Shown piece by piece: positions 10,385 to 19,795 of a DNA stretch of 33,146 bases. The notes beneath the pieces are model-generated. The model had not been told where the DNA came from. It ran no database searches and saw nothing but the letters and a program-made list of their open reading frames with translations. The translations under genes were made by a program, and so were the position numbers. This stretch comes from Welwitschia mirabilis (Eukaryota > Gnetophyta > Gnetopsida > Welwitschiales). The first letter of the stretch is position 1. Each line of letters opens with the position of its first letter. The stretch lies in assembly GCA_051453625.1 (NCBI GenBank), contig JBOZIK010000001.1:53574218-53607363 (forward strand). Reading direction: 5' to 3'.

Positions 10385-10623
10385 TATCATGGTGGAGGAT
10401 GTATAGGCTCAATGCGCTCTATGACTAATGAAACTAGAGGACCCACCTCCTATTCTGGTAGCTTAGTCTCTGCCTTAGCCTTCCTAGCTCTATGTGTGCA
10501 TAGCCTAATCACACAAAAATATAGCGCATCATGTGTATCAAGTGGAAATCTCAAATAATTACATCTTGTGAAAGCTCTAAAACAACCTCGCAAAGATCCC
10601 CCTTCCAAGAAAAATAATACATC
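10385..10623 (-). pseudogene. Coding-like remnant between integrase and 3' LTR
   Basis: One minus frame is open for about 54 codons (10623 down to about 10462), then continues past a TAG and ends near two adjacent stops. It holds GGSLRGCFRAFTRCNY, then a His/Arg-rich stretch with HRARKAKAETKLPE, then a Pro-rich IEPIHPPP. Athila-lineage elements often carry an extra frame in this place, sometimes env-like, so it may be the end of such a frame. I do not recognise a domain. Confidence 0.35.
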
Positions 10624-12285
10624 TTATATTAAGTAATGAAGTGAAAAAAATCATGTAAAAATTAAAAAAATATACACTCCTAATTCAGTGGATCCCACAT
10701 AAAGTTAAAAAAATAAAGTGCACTAATGAAAAACCTAATTTGTTAGAAATGCAAAGCTTGCTACACTCATTAATTTTTCCTAAAGGATCATGTCAATCTG
10801 ACCTACAGTTTGCAAGAGAACGAGTTTTAAAGATAAAAACCTAATTCTACCTCATAAAACACACACTTTTAGATTTCGTGAAAAATACACAATGAAAACT
10901 AAATCCATAACTTCCAAATTGAAGATCATGAAAAATTAAACGACATAGGTCCAAAAGCCAAGAAATGAGAGAAAAAATAAAAAAAAGGTAAAAGTAGAAA
11001 GACACATCTCATTTTTAAAAATTTGATTAGATCTAGCAATTTGGTGCATGAAACTCACAAGAAGTGATTCCAAATCAATGGTGGACTTGAGCATGAAATT
11101 TATCTCATAAAAGAATGAAGTAAAAAGGCTAAAAAATGGTGGAAAAAGAAAGGTAGCCCATGGTTTTAATGCACTATCATCCGCTCGTGTCATCCAGGTG
11201 ACAGACTAGAATGACTATTAAATAAATCTAAATTATCATCTATCTTGTTGTCTAGATGATTAGGTAGATGATAAGGCTTTTAATATTTTTGCGAAAATTA
11301 AGTTTTGATAGTTAAGTTACACTCAAATCTCTGTGTAAAAAATATCAGATTTGAAAAATAAGGATTTAAGAAGATTCTAAAAATTATGAAAATGTGAATG
11401 ATTAAAAGATTAGCCAATGAAAATGTGCTAAGTGGGATGAAGCATGTGTGAGTACTGAAAAAATGTGCCTTGACAAAAATAGCATGTAGAACTCTAAAAG
11501 ACTAAAAAAATGAAGATCAGAAAAATCTCAAAAAAACTTACTTAATTAGGAAATCAATGTTTAGTAAAAATGAACAATCATTAAGCAAGAAAACTACTAA
11601 ATCTTAAGATCCTAAAATGATAAGAAAATATGGCAATGACTTTGAAATGACTAACTAAACAATATAAGAAACGCAAAATGAAAAAAATGGACATAAAAAA
11701 CATGAAGAAGATATCTTACCTCCCTTAAATTCTAACCTAGAAAACACCCATGGAAGAAATCATAACATCACTTGATTTATAATGCATGGATACCTATATA
11801 ATTATGTAAGATTCCATATAACAAGGTAGTGGTTATGATAATGCCAAGAATTAAATGCTCTAAACAATGAATGAAAAAATCAAAGAGTTACTCAGAAATG
11901 AACTGACATGCTTACATCTAAAAACAAACACCCAAATCCTCAAAAGTAAAATAATCATGTGAAAAGACTAAGAGTCTAGGAAACAAGCAATGCTTCTGAT
12001 GACACCAAGAACACCATTGATCCCAAAGCATTAAAGTTTTTATTATCTAATTTTCCATGATGAGGGAAGTACAACCACAGTCAAAGAAGTAAGGACCCAT
12101 AAAGCATGGCCAATTAACCTCCTAGTAGAGTTCTCACAACTATCATATCACACTGCCAAAGGCCCCTCTTAGGAAAATTTTCCCTAGTTCACTTGCGATA
12201 GGACATCATGATGACCACGTTTTTAAGCTAGCTCACACAGAAGACATCATGGTCTTATTTCTTCTGATCTCTTCTCTTCCTCTCT

Positions 12286-12290
<5 letters not shown>
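10624..12290. other. Long 3' internal region of the Athila-like element
   Basis: The stretch lies between the integrase remnant and the 10.4-10.6 kb remnant. It is AT-rich, and the longest frame (10936-11193, minus) is rich in Phe and hydrophobic residues from A/T-rich codons. An inverted repeat sits at 11233-11274. The first part of the element's possible extra frame may lie here but is not recognisable. Confidence 0.4.
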
Positions 12291-12342
<52 letters not shown>

Positions 12343-12363
12343 TCATTTTTATCTTTTATCTTT
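12291..12363. repeat. (CT)n microsatellite, left of gap
   Basis: A run of CT dinucleotides reaches 12338, followed by a unique tail (CACACTCATTTTTATC...) to 12363. The same tail occurs at 12523-12548 after the gap. Frames through the run, and the Ser-Leu or Arg-Glu peptides they give, are not genes. Confidence 0.9.
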
Positions 12364-12463
12364 NNNNNNNNNNNNNNNNNNNNNNNNNNNNNNNNNNNNN
12401 NNNNNNNNNNNNNNNNNNNNNNNNNNNNNNNNNNNNNNNNNNNNNNNNNNNNNNNNNNNNNNN
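12364..12463. other. Assembly gap, 100 N, flanked by duplicated ends
   Basis: The run is exactly 100 N, a nominal gap size. The CT tract plus the same 26-base tail (12338-12363 and 12523-12548) stands on both sides, suggesting two overlapping contig ends that were not merged. Confidence 0.9.
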
Positions 12464-12466
12464 TCT

Positions 12467-12527
<61 letters not shown>

Positions 12528-12548
12528 TCATTTTTATCTTTTATCTTT
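12464..12548. repeat. (CT)n microsatellite, right of gap
   Basis: TCTCTTTTTCTCT leads into a CT run to about 12523, then the tail already seen left of the gap. It is probably the same locus as 12291-12363. Confidence 0.85.
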
Positions 12549-12705
12549 TTTTATTTTTTTTAAGGGGGGAAGGAATAAAAGAAGATTTCACATGATCAAA
12601 TGCTCCCAAAAGATAAAGGTGACATAGTAAGATAAAGATAAGAAAGCACAATTCTAAATAATCTAAGACCTTCCATCATTGAGAAAAACATAAGAAATAC
12701 AAAAT

Positions 12706-12805
12706 NNNNNNNNNNNNNNNNNNNNNNNNNNNNNNNNNNNNNNNNNNNNNNNNNNNNNNNNNNNNNNNNNNNNNNNNNNNNNNNNNNNNNNNNNNNNNNN
12801 NNNNN
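12706..12805. other. Assembly gap, 100 N, flanked by a 62-bp duplication
   Basis: Positions 12644-12705 and 12806-12867 are the same sequence with one difference (C to A). They directly abut the N run on either side, so the gap probably has no missing bases. Confidence 0.92.
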
Positions 12806-12960
12806 AAGCACAATTCTAAATAATCTAAGACCTTCCATCATTGAGAAAAACATAAGAAATAAAAAATCTACCTTTAAAATGAAGTTCATGGATGTGTGAA
12901 TGTCCTACGATTGGGTGAATTCAATCTTACCACTATAAAATACCCAAGTACAAAGACTAG

Positions 12961-14240
12961 TCATGGAAATAAAATAAATACATAACTCATGTTTAAAAGA
13001 TGATTAAGTGACATCATAACATCCTCTAAAGGCATAATAAAATATATAATCCAAACAATGGTAGAAAGTAAGTTATCCTCATCTAGGAGAACCTCTAAGA
13101 CAACTGCTTCTATCATGTTCAAAATTGCATCAAAAGGTTGCTCATATATTTTTAACCTTTTATCATTAACTTTATAAATATCTTTGATTATTAGTTTAGA
13201 AATCTCAATAGAGCCATTAGAATTTGCTTTCTTAATAAGATAAGGATCTAACCATTTTGAGTTCAACTTATTGTCTAGAATATGTACCCTAGTATTGTGT
13301 GACAAAACTAGTTGATGAGGTTCATACTTTTTATGGATTAAATTTTTATCATGTTTGAACTTAATTTAAGATTTATGAATGAGTTGATAATGTATATCCT
13401 GTGTTCATTTTTCATTTAGATGATCTAATGGAGCTAAGTGATTTTTAACATTTTATTCTAAATTGACAAGATTAAGTTGATATGTTAAACGATAGGAATT
13501 GTAGCAAACATCAATAGGTAAAACATAGACTTTATCATATCTAACTTCATAAGGTAAAAATCCAAGAATATTATGCCAACTAGTATGGTAAGACTAAAAA
13601 TCATCATTAAGTTTAAAATTCCAAGATTTCTTATTGTTATAGATACGTTTTTAAAGCATTTCTTTAATTTCTCTATTGGCATTTTTGGCTTGTCCATTAG
13701 GTTGAAGATGGTAAGCACAGGGTACTCTATGTTCTATTCCAATGGGTAAAAGAAGTTTCCTAAAATATTATTGATGAAATGGATTCCCTGATTAGTAATG
13801 ATTATGTGAGGAAAGATAAAACATTGAAAAATTTAAATTTTAACAAAGTTACAAATAATTTTGGCATTATTTAAAGAAGTAGAAATTACTTTAACCCATT
13901 TAGTCACATAATCAATAGCTACTAAAATGTTATTTTTATCTTTAGAAGGTTCTTTAATTAGTTCTATGAAATTAATTCTCTAATAATCAAAAGTTTCACA
14001 TTCAAGAATAGGTTTGAGGGGCATTTTCTATGATTGTAAAAGGCTACCATAACATTGACATGCATCGCACTTTCTAGCATCATCGAAAGTGTCTTCAAAA
14101 AGACTAGGCTAATAAAATCCAAAATGAATAATGTTATGACTATTTTCTAATCATTAAATGTCCACCACAAATATCATCATAACACAGATGAAGGATATTA
14201 GATTTTTCACATTCTAGCATACATTTTCTCATAGTTTAAT
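12961..14240 (-). pseudogene. Integrase remnant of the Athila-like element
   Basis: Minus-strand frames give, in order: a zinc-binding-type piece with ICGGH and, further on, CDACQ; the core start LVAIDYVTKWVK (first catalytic Asp codon at 13911-13913); ITNQGIHF, where the usual DGG-type Asp is Asn (13791-13793); NGQAKNANREIK, where the usual Glu is Lys (13684-13686); a PYEVRYDK-type piece; and a C-terminal end with KWLDPYLI and VNDKRLKIYEQP. Integrase joins element DNA to the host chromosome. With two of three DDE residues lost and frameshifts throughout, it cannot work. Confidence 0.88.
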
Positions 14241-14369
14241 CCTCACACCTATAATAAAAATGGGCCTTTGTCCACTTGTAGTCACCTACCCTATGAAGAA
14301 AATATTTTCTTTAATTATGACTTTAGTTTGTGGTTTTTTTAAAGTAACAAGATAATTGATGATATTAGC

Positions 14370-14675
14370 ATATCATGGAGGAAGATGAGAAGAAGATACA
14401 ATAAATAGTTTTTCATCTAGAAATGAATAATTTCTAGAAAGATCATCATCAGAAGAAGAAAGGTGTGATAAGTGATCTGCTATGTGGTTATGTTTACCTA
14501 CCTTATCTATGATGGTAAGATTAAATTCTTACATTAAGATTATTCATCTAATCAACCTAGCACTAGAATCTTTTTTAGTCATTAGGTATTTAATCATTGC
14601 ATGATCTATATAAATGTTTGTGTGAAAGCCTAAAAGATAATGTCTAAGATTATTAAGGCAGAAGATTATGGCTAA

Positions 14676-14721
<46 letters not shown>

Positions 14722-15000
14722 CCCCCTCCCCCTCTCTCTCTCTGTGTGTATGTGTGTGTATGTGGTTGTGTAATTTTTTTAAGCTCGAATAATGTTTTAC
14801 TATGGTAAGATATGACTTTGAAATCATTTTCATATTTTTGTCATAATACCCCACCTACAGCAATATTATTGGCATCACACATAAGTTCAAAATCCTTATC
14901 CCAGTTAGGTCCTATTACAATGGGTGTAAAATAAATTTTTCTGTAATCATATCAAAGGCAAGCTAACAAGATTTAGTCCATTTAAAGTTTACTTCTTTTT
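14370..15000 (-). pseudogene. RNase H remnant, split by a microsatellite
   Basis: From right to left on the minus strand: CDANNIAVGGVL (first catalytic Asp kept), VISYHSKTL, a CT/GT microsatellite, MLAIIFCLNNLRHYLLG, NIYIDHAMIKYLM (second Asp kept), SSARLIRW, KVGKHNHIADHLSHL and PWYANIINYLVT. This order is that of Gypsy RNase H plus the linker to integrase. The domain degrades the RNA strand during reverse transcription. The repeat at 14678-14765 sits where NYTTTEKE-type residues normally are. Confidence 0.88.
14678..14765. repeat. Compound CT/CCCT/GT microsatellite inside RNase H
   Basis: CT repeats (14678-14721) pass into a C-rich piece, more CT and then TGTGTGTATG repeats. The recognisable RNase H frame stops on one side and resumes on the other, so the tract arose within a former coding sequence. 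Confidence 0.9.
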
Positions 15001-15052
15001 CTAGTAATAAATGTAGGGGTTTATATATCTTAGCATAATCTTGTATGAAGTA

Positions 15053-15152
15053 NNNNNNNNNNNNNNNNNNNNNNNNNNNNNNNNNNNNNNNNNNNNNNNN
15101 NNNNNNNNNNNNNNNNNNNNNNNNNNNNNNNNNNNNNNNNNNNNNNNNNNNN
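15053..15152. other. Assembly gap, 100 N, flanked by a 41-bp duplication
   Basis: Positions 15012-15052 and 15153-15193 match except at one base (T/G). Both directly abut the N run, so the gap is likely an unmerged contig overlap inside the RT/RNase H region. Confidence 0.92.
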
Positions 15153-15229
15153 TGTAGGGGTTTATAGATCTTAGCATAATCTTGTATGAAGTAATGGTAA
15201 AATCCACAATGTCCAAGAAAAGATTAAAT

Positions 15230-15860
15230 TTGTTTAATGTTGGTTGAAGGAGTTAAGTTTTTAATTACACTTACTTATTAGGATCCATCTTAATTCCTCT
15301 TTTAGAAATGTGGTGACCTAGAACTATTTCATTATCAACTAAACATAAGATCTTTTCCCAACTTAAATAAAAGCCATACTCTATGCATCTATCATGAAAT
15401 TTTTCTACTCTTTCTTATATTTGATCAAAGGTTTCTCTAAAGATTGAAAAGTCATCCATAAATATTTCTATCGAATCCTCTAACATGTCTAAAAAAATAC
15501 CCATCATAGCACATTGAAAAGTTTTAAGAGAATTGCAAATTCCAAAAGGCATTCATCTAAAAGCAAATGTCCCAAAAGATAATGTAAAAGTGATTTTATC
15601 CTGATTTTCACTAGCTATGCAAACTTAGTTATAACCACTATATCTATCTACAAAGTAGTAAAAATCATATCCCTAAATTCTATCAAGTATCTAGTTGAGA
15701 AAGGAAAGGGGACAATGATTCTTTTTCATGACTTCATTTAGGTTTTCTAAAATCTATGCATACTCTCTATTTCCCACCTTGTTTTGGTGCTATAGTTAAG
15801 GGACTAACCCCTTTACTATTTGGTATAGTGTAAATGATTCCAGCATCTATTAATTTAATA
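15230..15860 (-). pseudogene. Reverse transcriptase remnant of the Athila-like element
   Basis: Minus-strand frames read GIIYTIPNSKGVSPL, a CIDFRK piece, LSPFLSQLDT, FVDRYSGYN (motif A Asp kept), FGTFAF, MPFGICNS and IFMDDFSIF (the YXDD-type box, codons at 15448-15462). The order and spacing are those of Ty3/Gypsy RT, and the wording is close to Athila-type elements. Several stops (for example after GGK) and frameshifts break it. It once copied element RNA into DNA. Confidence 0.92.
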
Positions 15861-16425
15861 ATTTTGTCTTTAACTACTTGTTTATGTACTCAGTTTAATC
15901 TTCTCTATGGTTATCTAACAGGTTTTAAGTTTTCCTCAAGATAAATTTTATGTTGTATGATAGGAGAAGGAATGACAAATAAATCTTTATGAGATCAAGT
16001 GAATGCATTAATTTTGGAAGTCAAAAAAGAGATTAAGATTGACTTTTATTTAGGAACGATTTTTTTAGTGATTATTAAAGGTTTATTTTTGATCATTATA
16101 GAGCAAAATATACTTCAGTCGACTAGGTAGATTTTTCAAATTTAGATTTTAAATTAATATTTTTAGTTTCTATTATAGATTTATTAATTTTAACCATCAT
16201 TTTGTATTTTCATCTAAACATTAGTAGTGGATGACATCTCTTAAAGTATGAATTTTCATTCATTTTTAATAGTTAAACTTACTTAGTACAGACTAAGGAT
16301 TCTATTTCTTCTTCATTCTAATCTAAAAGATAATTTTTTGAATGCTCTGAGTTGAATTTATCAAAAGCTTTTAAGTTTTCAATCTCAAGTGGGTCATCAT
16401 AAAGTGTAGGTTTATGTACCATTAA

Positions 16426-16930
16426 TTATCTTTCTTCAAGCAGATGATATTGCAAGAATAAGTTTGGTTTAATTTTATTTTCTATGTACCATTCATCACC
16501 TAGATCATTTCCTACTACATCAAAAACTGTAATCATAAACTTTTTATTTTCTAAGTAACACTTCGTCATCTCAATTCTTATATTGATACTGCAATGAACT
16601 GTTGCACGGAATGCTCTTTCTAGAAGTAATGGATAACCTACATTATGTTTGATCTCTATTGCAACCACATCTATTAGGTAGAATTCCTTTTTGATTTGAA
16701 TCACTAAATCTGTTATGACTTCTAAGGATTTCTGAACTAATCCAAATGGGCCTATTCTACCTTCTAAAGTAAGTCTCGTAAAAATTTATAATGGCATAAT
16801 ATTAACGCTTCTCTTAAAAATGTATAATGGAATAATATTAATGCTCATTCTAATGTTGATTAAAGCTATTTTTATTTGTTTGTTTAATTTACTGTAACCC
16901 TAGCAGTTGTTACACCTAGATCCTTAAATT
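16426..16930 (-). pseudogene. Aspartic protease remnant of the Athila-like element
   Basis: An open minus stretch (16704 to 16426) contains YPLLLERAFRAT, the degenerate form of the PLILGRPFLAT motif near the end of Athila/Tat proteases. Upstream, ALINIRMSINIIPLYIF aligns with the usual ALIDLGAS-type active site. The catalytic Asp is replaced by Asn (16855-16857), and a 36-bp tandem duplication follows. The protease would have processed Gag-Pol. Confidence 0.75.
16780..16851. repeat. 36-bp tandem duplication in the protease remnant
   Basis: AAAAATTTATAATGGCATAA at 16780 and AAAAATGTATAATGGAATAA at 16816 begin two copies 36 bp apart. On the minus strand they encode SINIIPLYIFKR and SVNIMPL*IFTR, an in-frame 12-codon duplication. 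Confidence 0.85.
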
Positions 16931-17649
16931 TTAAAGATTTTTATAATACTAAGTTTATGAGATATTGAGCTTAAAAGACTTTGCTATGAATAATTAGTTT
17001 TTATTTTCTTCTTATTAAATCTTTCCATAACTTAGAGTATTTTGGGTTTTTTTTGTAAAAGTTTCTAAAATGATAAGTTTATACTCACATTTTACATTAA
17101 GGCTTTAAGATGTTCATTGAAAGTCAGATTAACATTAAGCCTATCAAGCCAAAAAGTATCTAGTTTTTTTACTATTTCTTGAAAAGAATTTTTCTTTTTA
17201 CTTTTGACATTTAAAGGAGAAGGAAAGTTATGATTTGCTAATATTTTGATGTCCTCTTCTTATTCATTAGCTCTATTGTTATTTTAGAAGATTGATGCTT
17301 TTTAAGGAGGAGGGTTTACTTCATTTCTGCTTCATGTCACAATCTTACAATCTTTTCTTACTTTGTTAGGGTTCGATAGAGGTTATGTCGCTAATGATCC
17401 TTGTATCTTTAGTTTGCTAACATGATTTGTTTCAAAGACATTTACTAAATTATAAATGTTAGAATTTGTTTTTTCTTGAGATTTTTTAAGTTCATTTATA
17501 GAATTTCTAAGTGAATCATTTTGATGTTAAAATTTTGACGAACTTGGTTAATAATTTAAAATTTTAAATCAACTTTTGAAAGATTGAAGATTGATTTGAA
17601 AATTTTTGAATTTATTATCAAAAGTTTAAAAATTAGATTGTGTATGCAT

Positions 17650-18700
17650 TGTAGATTATAATTGGTTTTGATTTTGATTTTTGTTTTGGTTTTGGAAGTT
17701 TGAAAATTTTTAATTAAAAGCACAAGATTCTTCATTTATTCTTTCCTTATAGGTTGGCAATAATGGACAATCCTTGGTTATGTAATAGTTGTCTTTGCAT
17801 GAGTCACATATTGGTAAAAAACTCTTTTTAGTTACTAATTTTATGTTTAGAATCATCTTAGTATATTTCTCCAAAGTTATTGTAAAGTCTTTAATCAAAT
17901 TTGCAAATTTAGTTTATATTTTATCCACTTCCTTTTCTTGTTTTCCTTCTTTTACGTCTTTGATGATTTGGCATATAGTGTGGTTATCTCTCGATGTCAG
18001 TTTTGACCAAGTTTGATTTATCTCAACAACTTCTTCTAATGTTTTCTAGGCATTTTCTAATGTTAGATTCATTAGGTTTCCATCATAAGAGAAATATTCT
18101 AGTTGTTTTGTTTGGTTGTTTAATCCATTGTGAAAGTAATCTATTAACTATTCTTATGTGAAAGCATTTATTGGATTAGAATGAATTGTGATAGAGAAAC
18201 ATTCATATGTGGAAGAAAAATCTTCATTGAGTTGTTGTTGGAATTTGGTTACTTCTTTCTTCCTCTTTCTAATGGCTGCTTAACTCAGAAATCTCTTAAT
18301 GAAAGTTTCTTAGACTTGGTTCCAAGTTTTTAAACTCTTGTGAGATATAGTTCTTAATCAAATTTTGCCTTTCCTTTCAATGTAATGGGGAAAATAACCA
18401 TATAGGTATAATTACTAATTCTTTTCTTTCCATTTCTAAAGTTAAGAACTAATTATTTAGTGTCAGCAATGTGTCAAAGGGGACCCTCATCATTTTCACC
18501 ACTAAAGATGGGATAAGAATTTACGTTTCTTAATTCAACATCATCTCCTGTGGGTAAATCAAAAGAAGTTTGTATTTCATATTTCCTATTAGCTATTAGT
18601 TCTTTAAGGGTAAGATTTGCGTTAGGATAAGGAGTTGAAAACCCTATGACTTGTTTTTATTTTTGTGTAGTATTTGACATATTAAAACTATCTTCTTCTA
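17650..18700 (-). pseudogene. Gag remnant with degenerate zinc knuckle
   Basis: Minus-strand frames give a retrotransposon Gag core (KAAIRKRKKEVTKFQQQL ... LIDYFHNGLNNQTKQL ... NLMNLTLENA) at about 18030-18330, matching the usual FYNGL and LMNKT-type Athila Gag motifs. A CX2CX4YX4C knuckle lies at 17767-17808 (CDSCKDNYYITKDC), in which the usual His is Tyr. Upstream pieces to 18700 (GFSTPYPNANLTLKELIANR) look like the Gag N-terminal part. Gag would form the particle and bind RNA. Stops and frameshifts are frequent. Confidence 0.8.
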
Positions 18701-19208
18701 AAATATTTTCTAAAAAATTTTCTTTTATGGAATCAGATTTTTAAAAAATAAACTTAGAAGGGATATTGGATACACTGGGGATTGCATATCTGATTTTAAT
18801 TCAAATTTGACTAATCCTTTTCTGATATTTTCTTATAATGGCATTCTTTCTCTCTAATATTTCTTTTGTGAATTGATAATATGATAACATGCTCAATCCT
18901 TTCTCTTCTCTATGAGTATCATCTTCTTCATTGTCGAAAGATATCCTGAATGACAAAAAAAACAACAACCAAAAAAATAAAAAACACAAAAAAAATAGAG
19001 TTACAAAAAAAACAGAAAGTAGAAAACTAAAAGTCATCTTTCTTGTCAGTTAGATGATAGAGGAGACAATAAGAAACCTTAAATTTTATAATAGCTAAGG
19101 AATACAATCCTAACTAAGAATATAATGTCACCATAGATAAATATTTGAACTGAAATCCTATCTACTCATCTAAGAAATCACAATCCTTATGCTTCTTAGT
19201 AGTTGTCA

Positions 19209-19223
19209 CCGACAATGATGCCA
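19209..19223 (-). promoter_or_regulatory. Primer-binding site, tRNA-Asp type, decayed
   Basis: On the minus strand it reads TGGCATCATTGTCGG. The Athila-type site complementary to tRNA-Asp is TGGCGCCGTTGCCGG: 11 of 15 bases agree, and the four differences are all C-to-T or G-to-A. It lies three bases inside a TGTTG LTR end, the correct place to prime minus-strand synthesis. Confidence 0.75.
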
Positions 19224-19283
19224 AGATGTTGTGGTGCATAATTTTACAACTTTCCATCCTTTATCGAATCCTATTACTTACAA

Positions 19284-19289
<6 letters not shown>

Positions 19290-19359
<70 letters not shown>
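19290..19359. repeat. (TG)n microsatellite, left of gap
   Basis: An uninterrupted GT run ends at the N block. Cys-Val and Thr-His frames through it are artefacts. The tract probably expanded after insertion, since the other LTR has only a few TG units near 9114. Confidence 0.92.
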
Positions 19360-19459
19360 NNNNNNNNNNNNNNNNNNNNNNNNNNNNNNNNNNNNNNNNN
19401 NNNNNNNNNNNNNNNNNNNNNNNNNNNNNNNNNNNNNNNNNNNNNNNNNNNNNNNNNNN
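19360..19459. other. Assembly gap, 100 N, inside the TG tract
   Basis: A GT run lies on both sides. As with the other 100-N gaps, the flanks may be two ends of one tract that the assembler could not join. Confidence 0.9.

Positions 19460-19531
<72 letters not shown>
19460..19531. repeat. (TG)n microsatellite, right of gap
   Basis: The GT run continues to about 19530 and then passes into TTTATACAGATGACAC. It is likely the same tract as 19290-19359. Confidence 0.9.
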
Positions 19532-19533
<2 letters not shown>

Positions 19534-19695
19534 ATACAGATGACACATATAGATGAAAGCAACCCATTGAAGGCATGTGAGAGAAGAAGGAGAATTAATT
19601 TTCGAAGAAAATATTATATCCTAAATGTGATAATAATGCAAGAAAATAAACATGCAATACAATGCAAATGCAATCTAACCTAAATGAATACTTAT

Positions 19696-19795
19696 NNNNN
19701 NNNNNNNNNNNNNNNNNNNNNNNNNNNNNNNNNNNNNNNNNNNNNNNNNNNNNNNNNNNNNNNNNNNNNNNNNNNNNNNNNNNNNNNNNNNNNNN
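19696..19795. other. Assembly gap, 100 N, flanked by an identical 77-bp duplication
   Basis: Positions 19619-19695 and 19796-19872 appear identical and directly abut the N block. This is the clearest sign that the gap is an unmerged overlap rather than missing sequence. Confidence 0.95.

Noticed and set aside
12249-12563. Long frames through CT repeats and N blocks on both strands
   Set aside because: They are products of the dinucleotide repeat and of unknown bases read as codons; no protein is supported.
12644-12867. 62-bp direct repeats as target duplications or a tandem repeat
   Set aside because: They directly abut a 100-N block like four other cases in the window; an unmerged contig overlap explains it better.
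18801-19037. A membrane protein with a Phe/Leu-rich N-terminus
   Set aside because: The hydrophobic part is the translation of an A-rich leader of the retroelement; the rest lies just upstream of gag.
19226-19683. Cys-Val and Thr-His frames of 88-150 codons
   Set aside because: They run through the TG microsatellite and an assembly gap and lie within an LTR.
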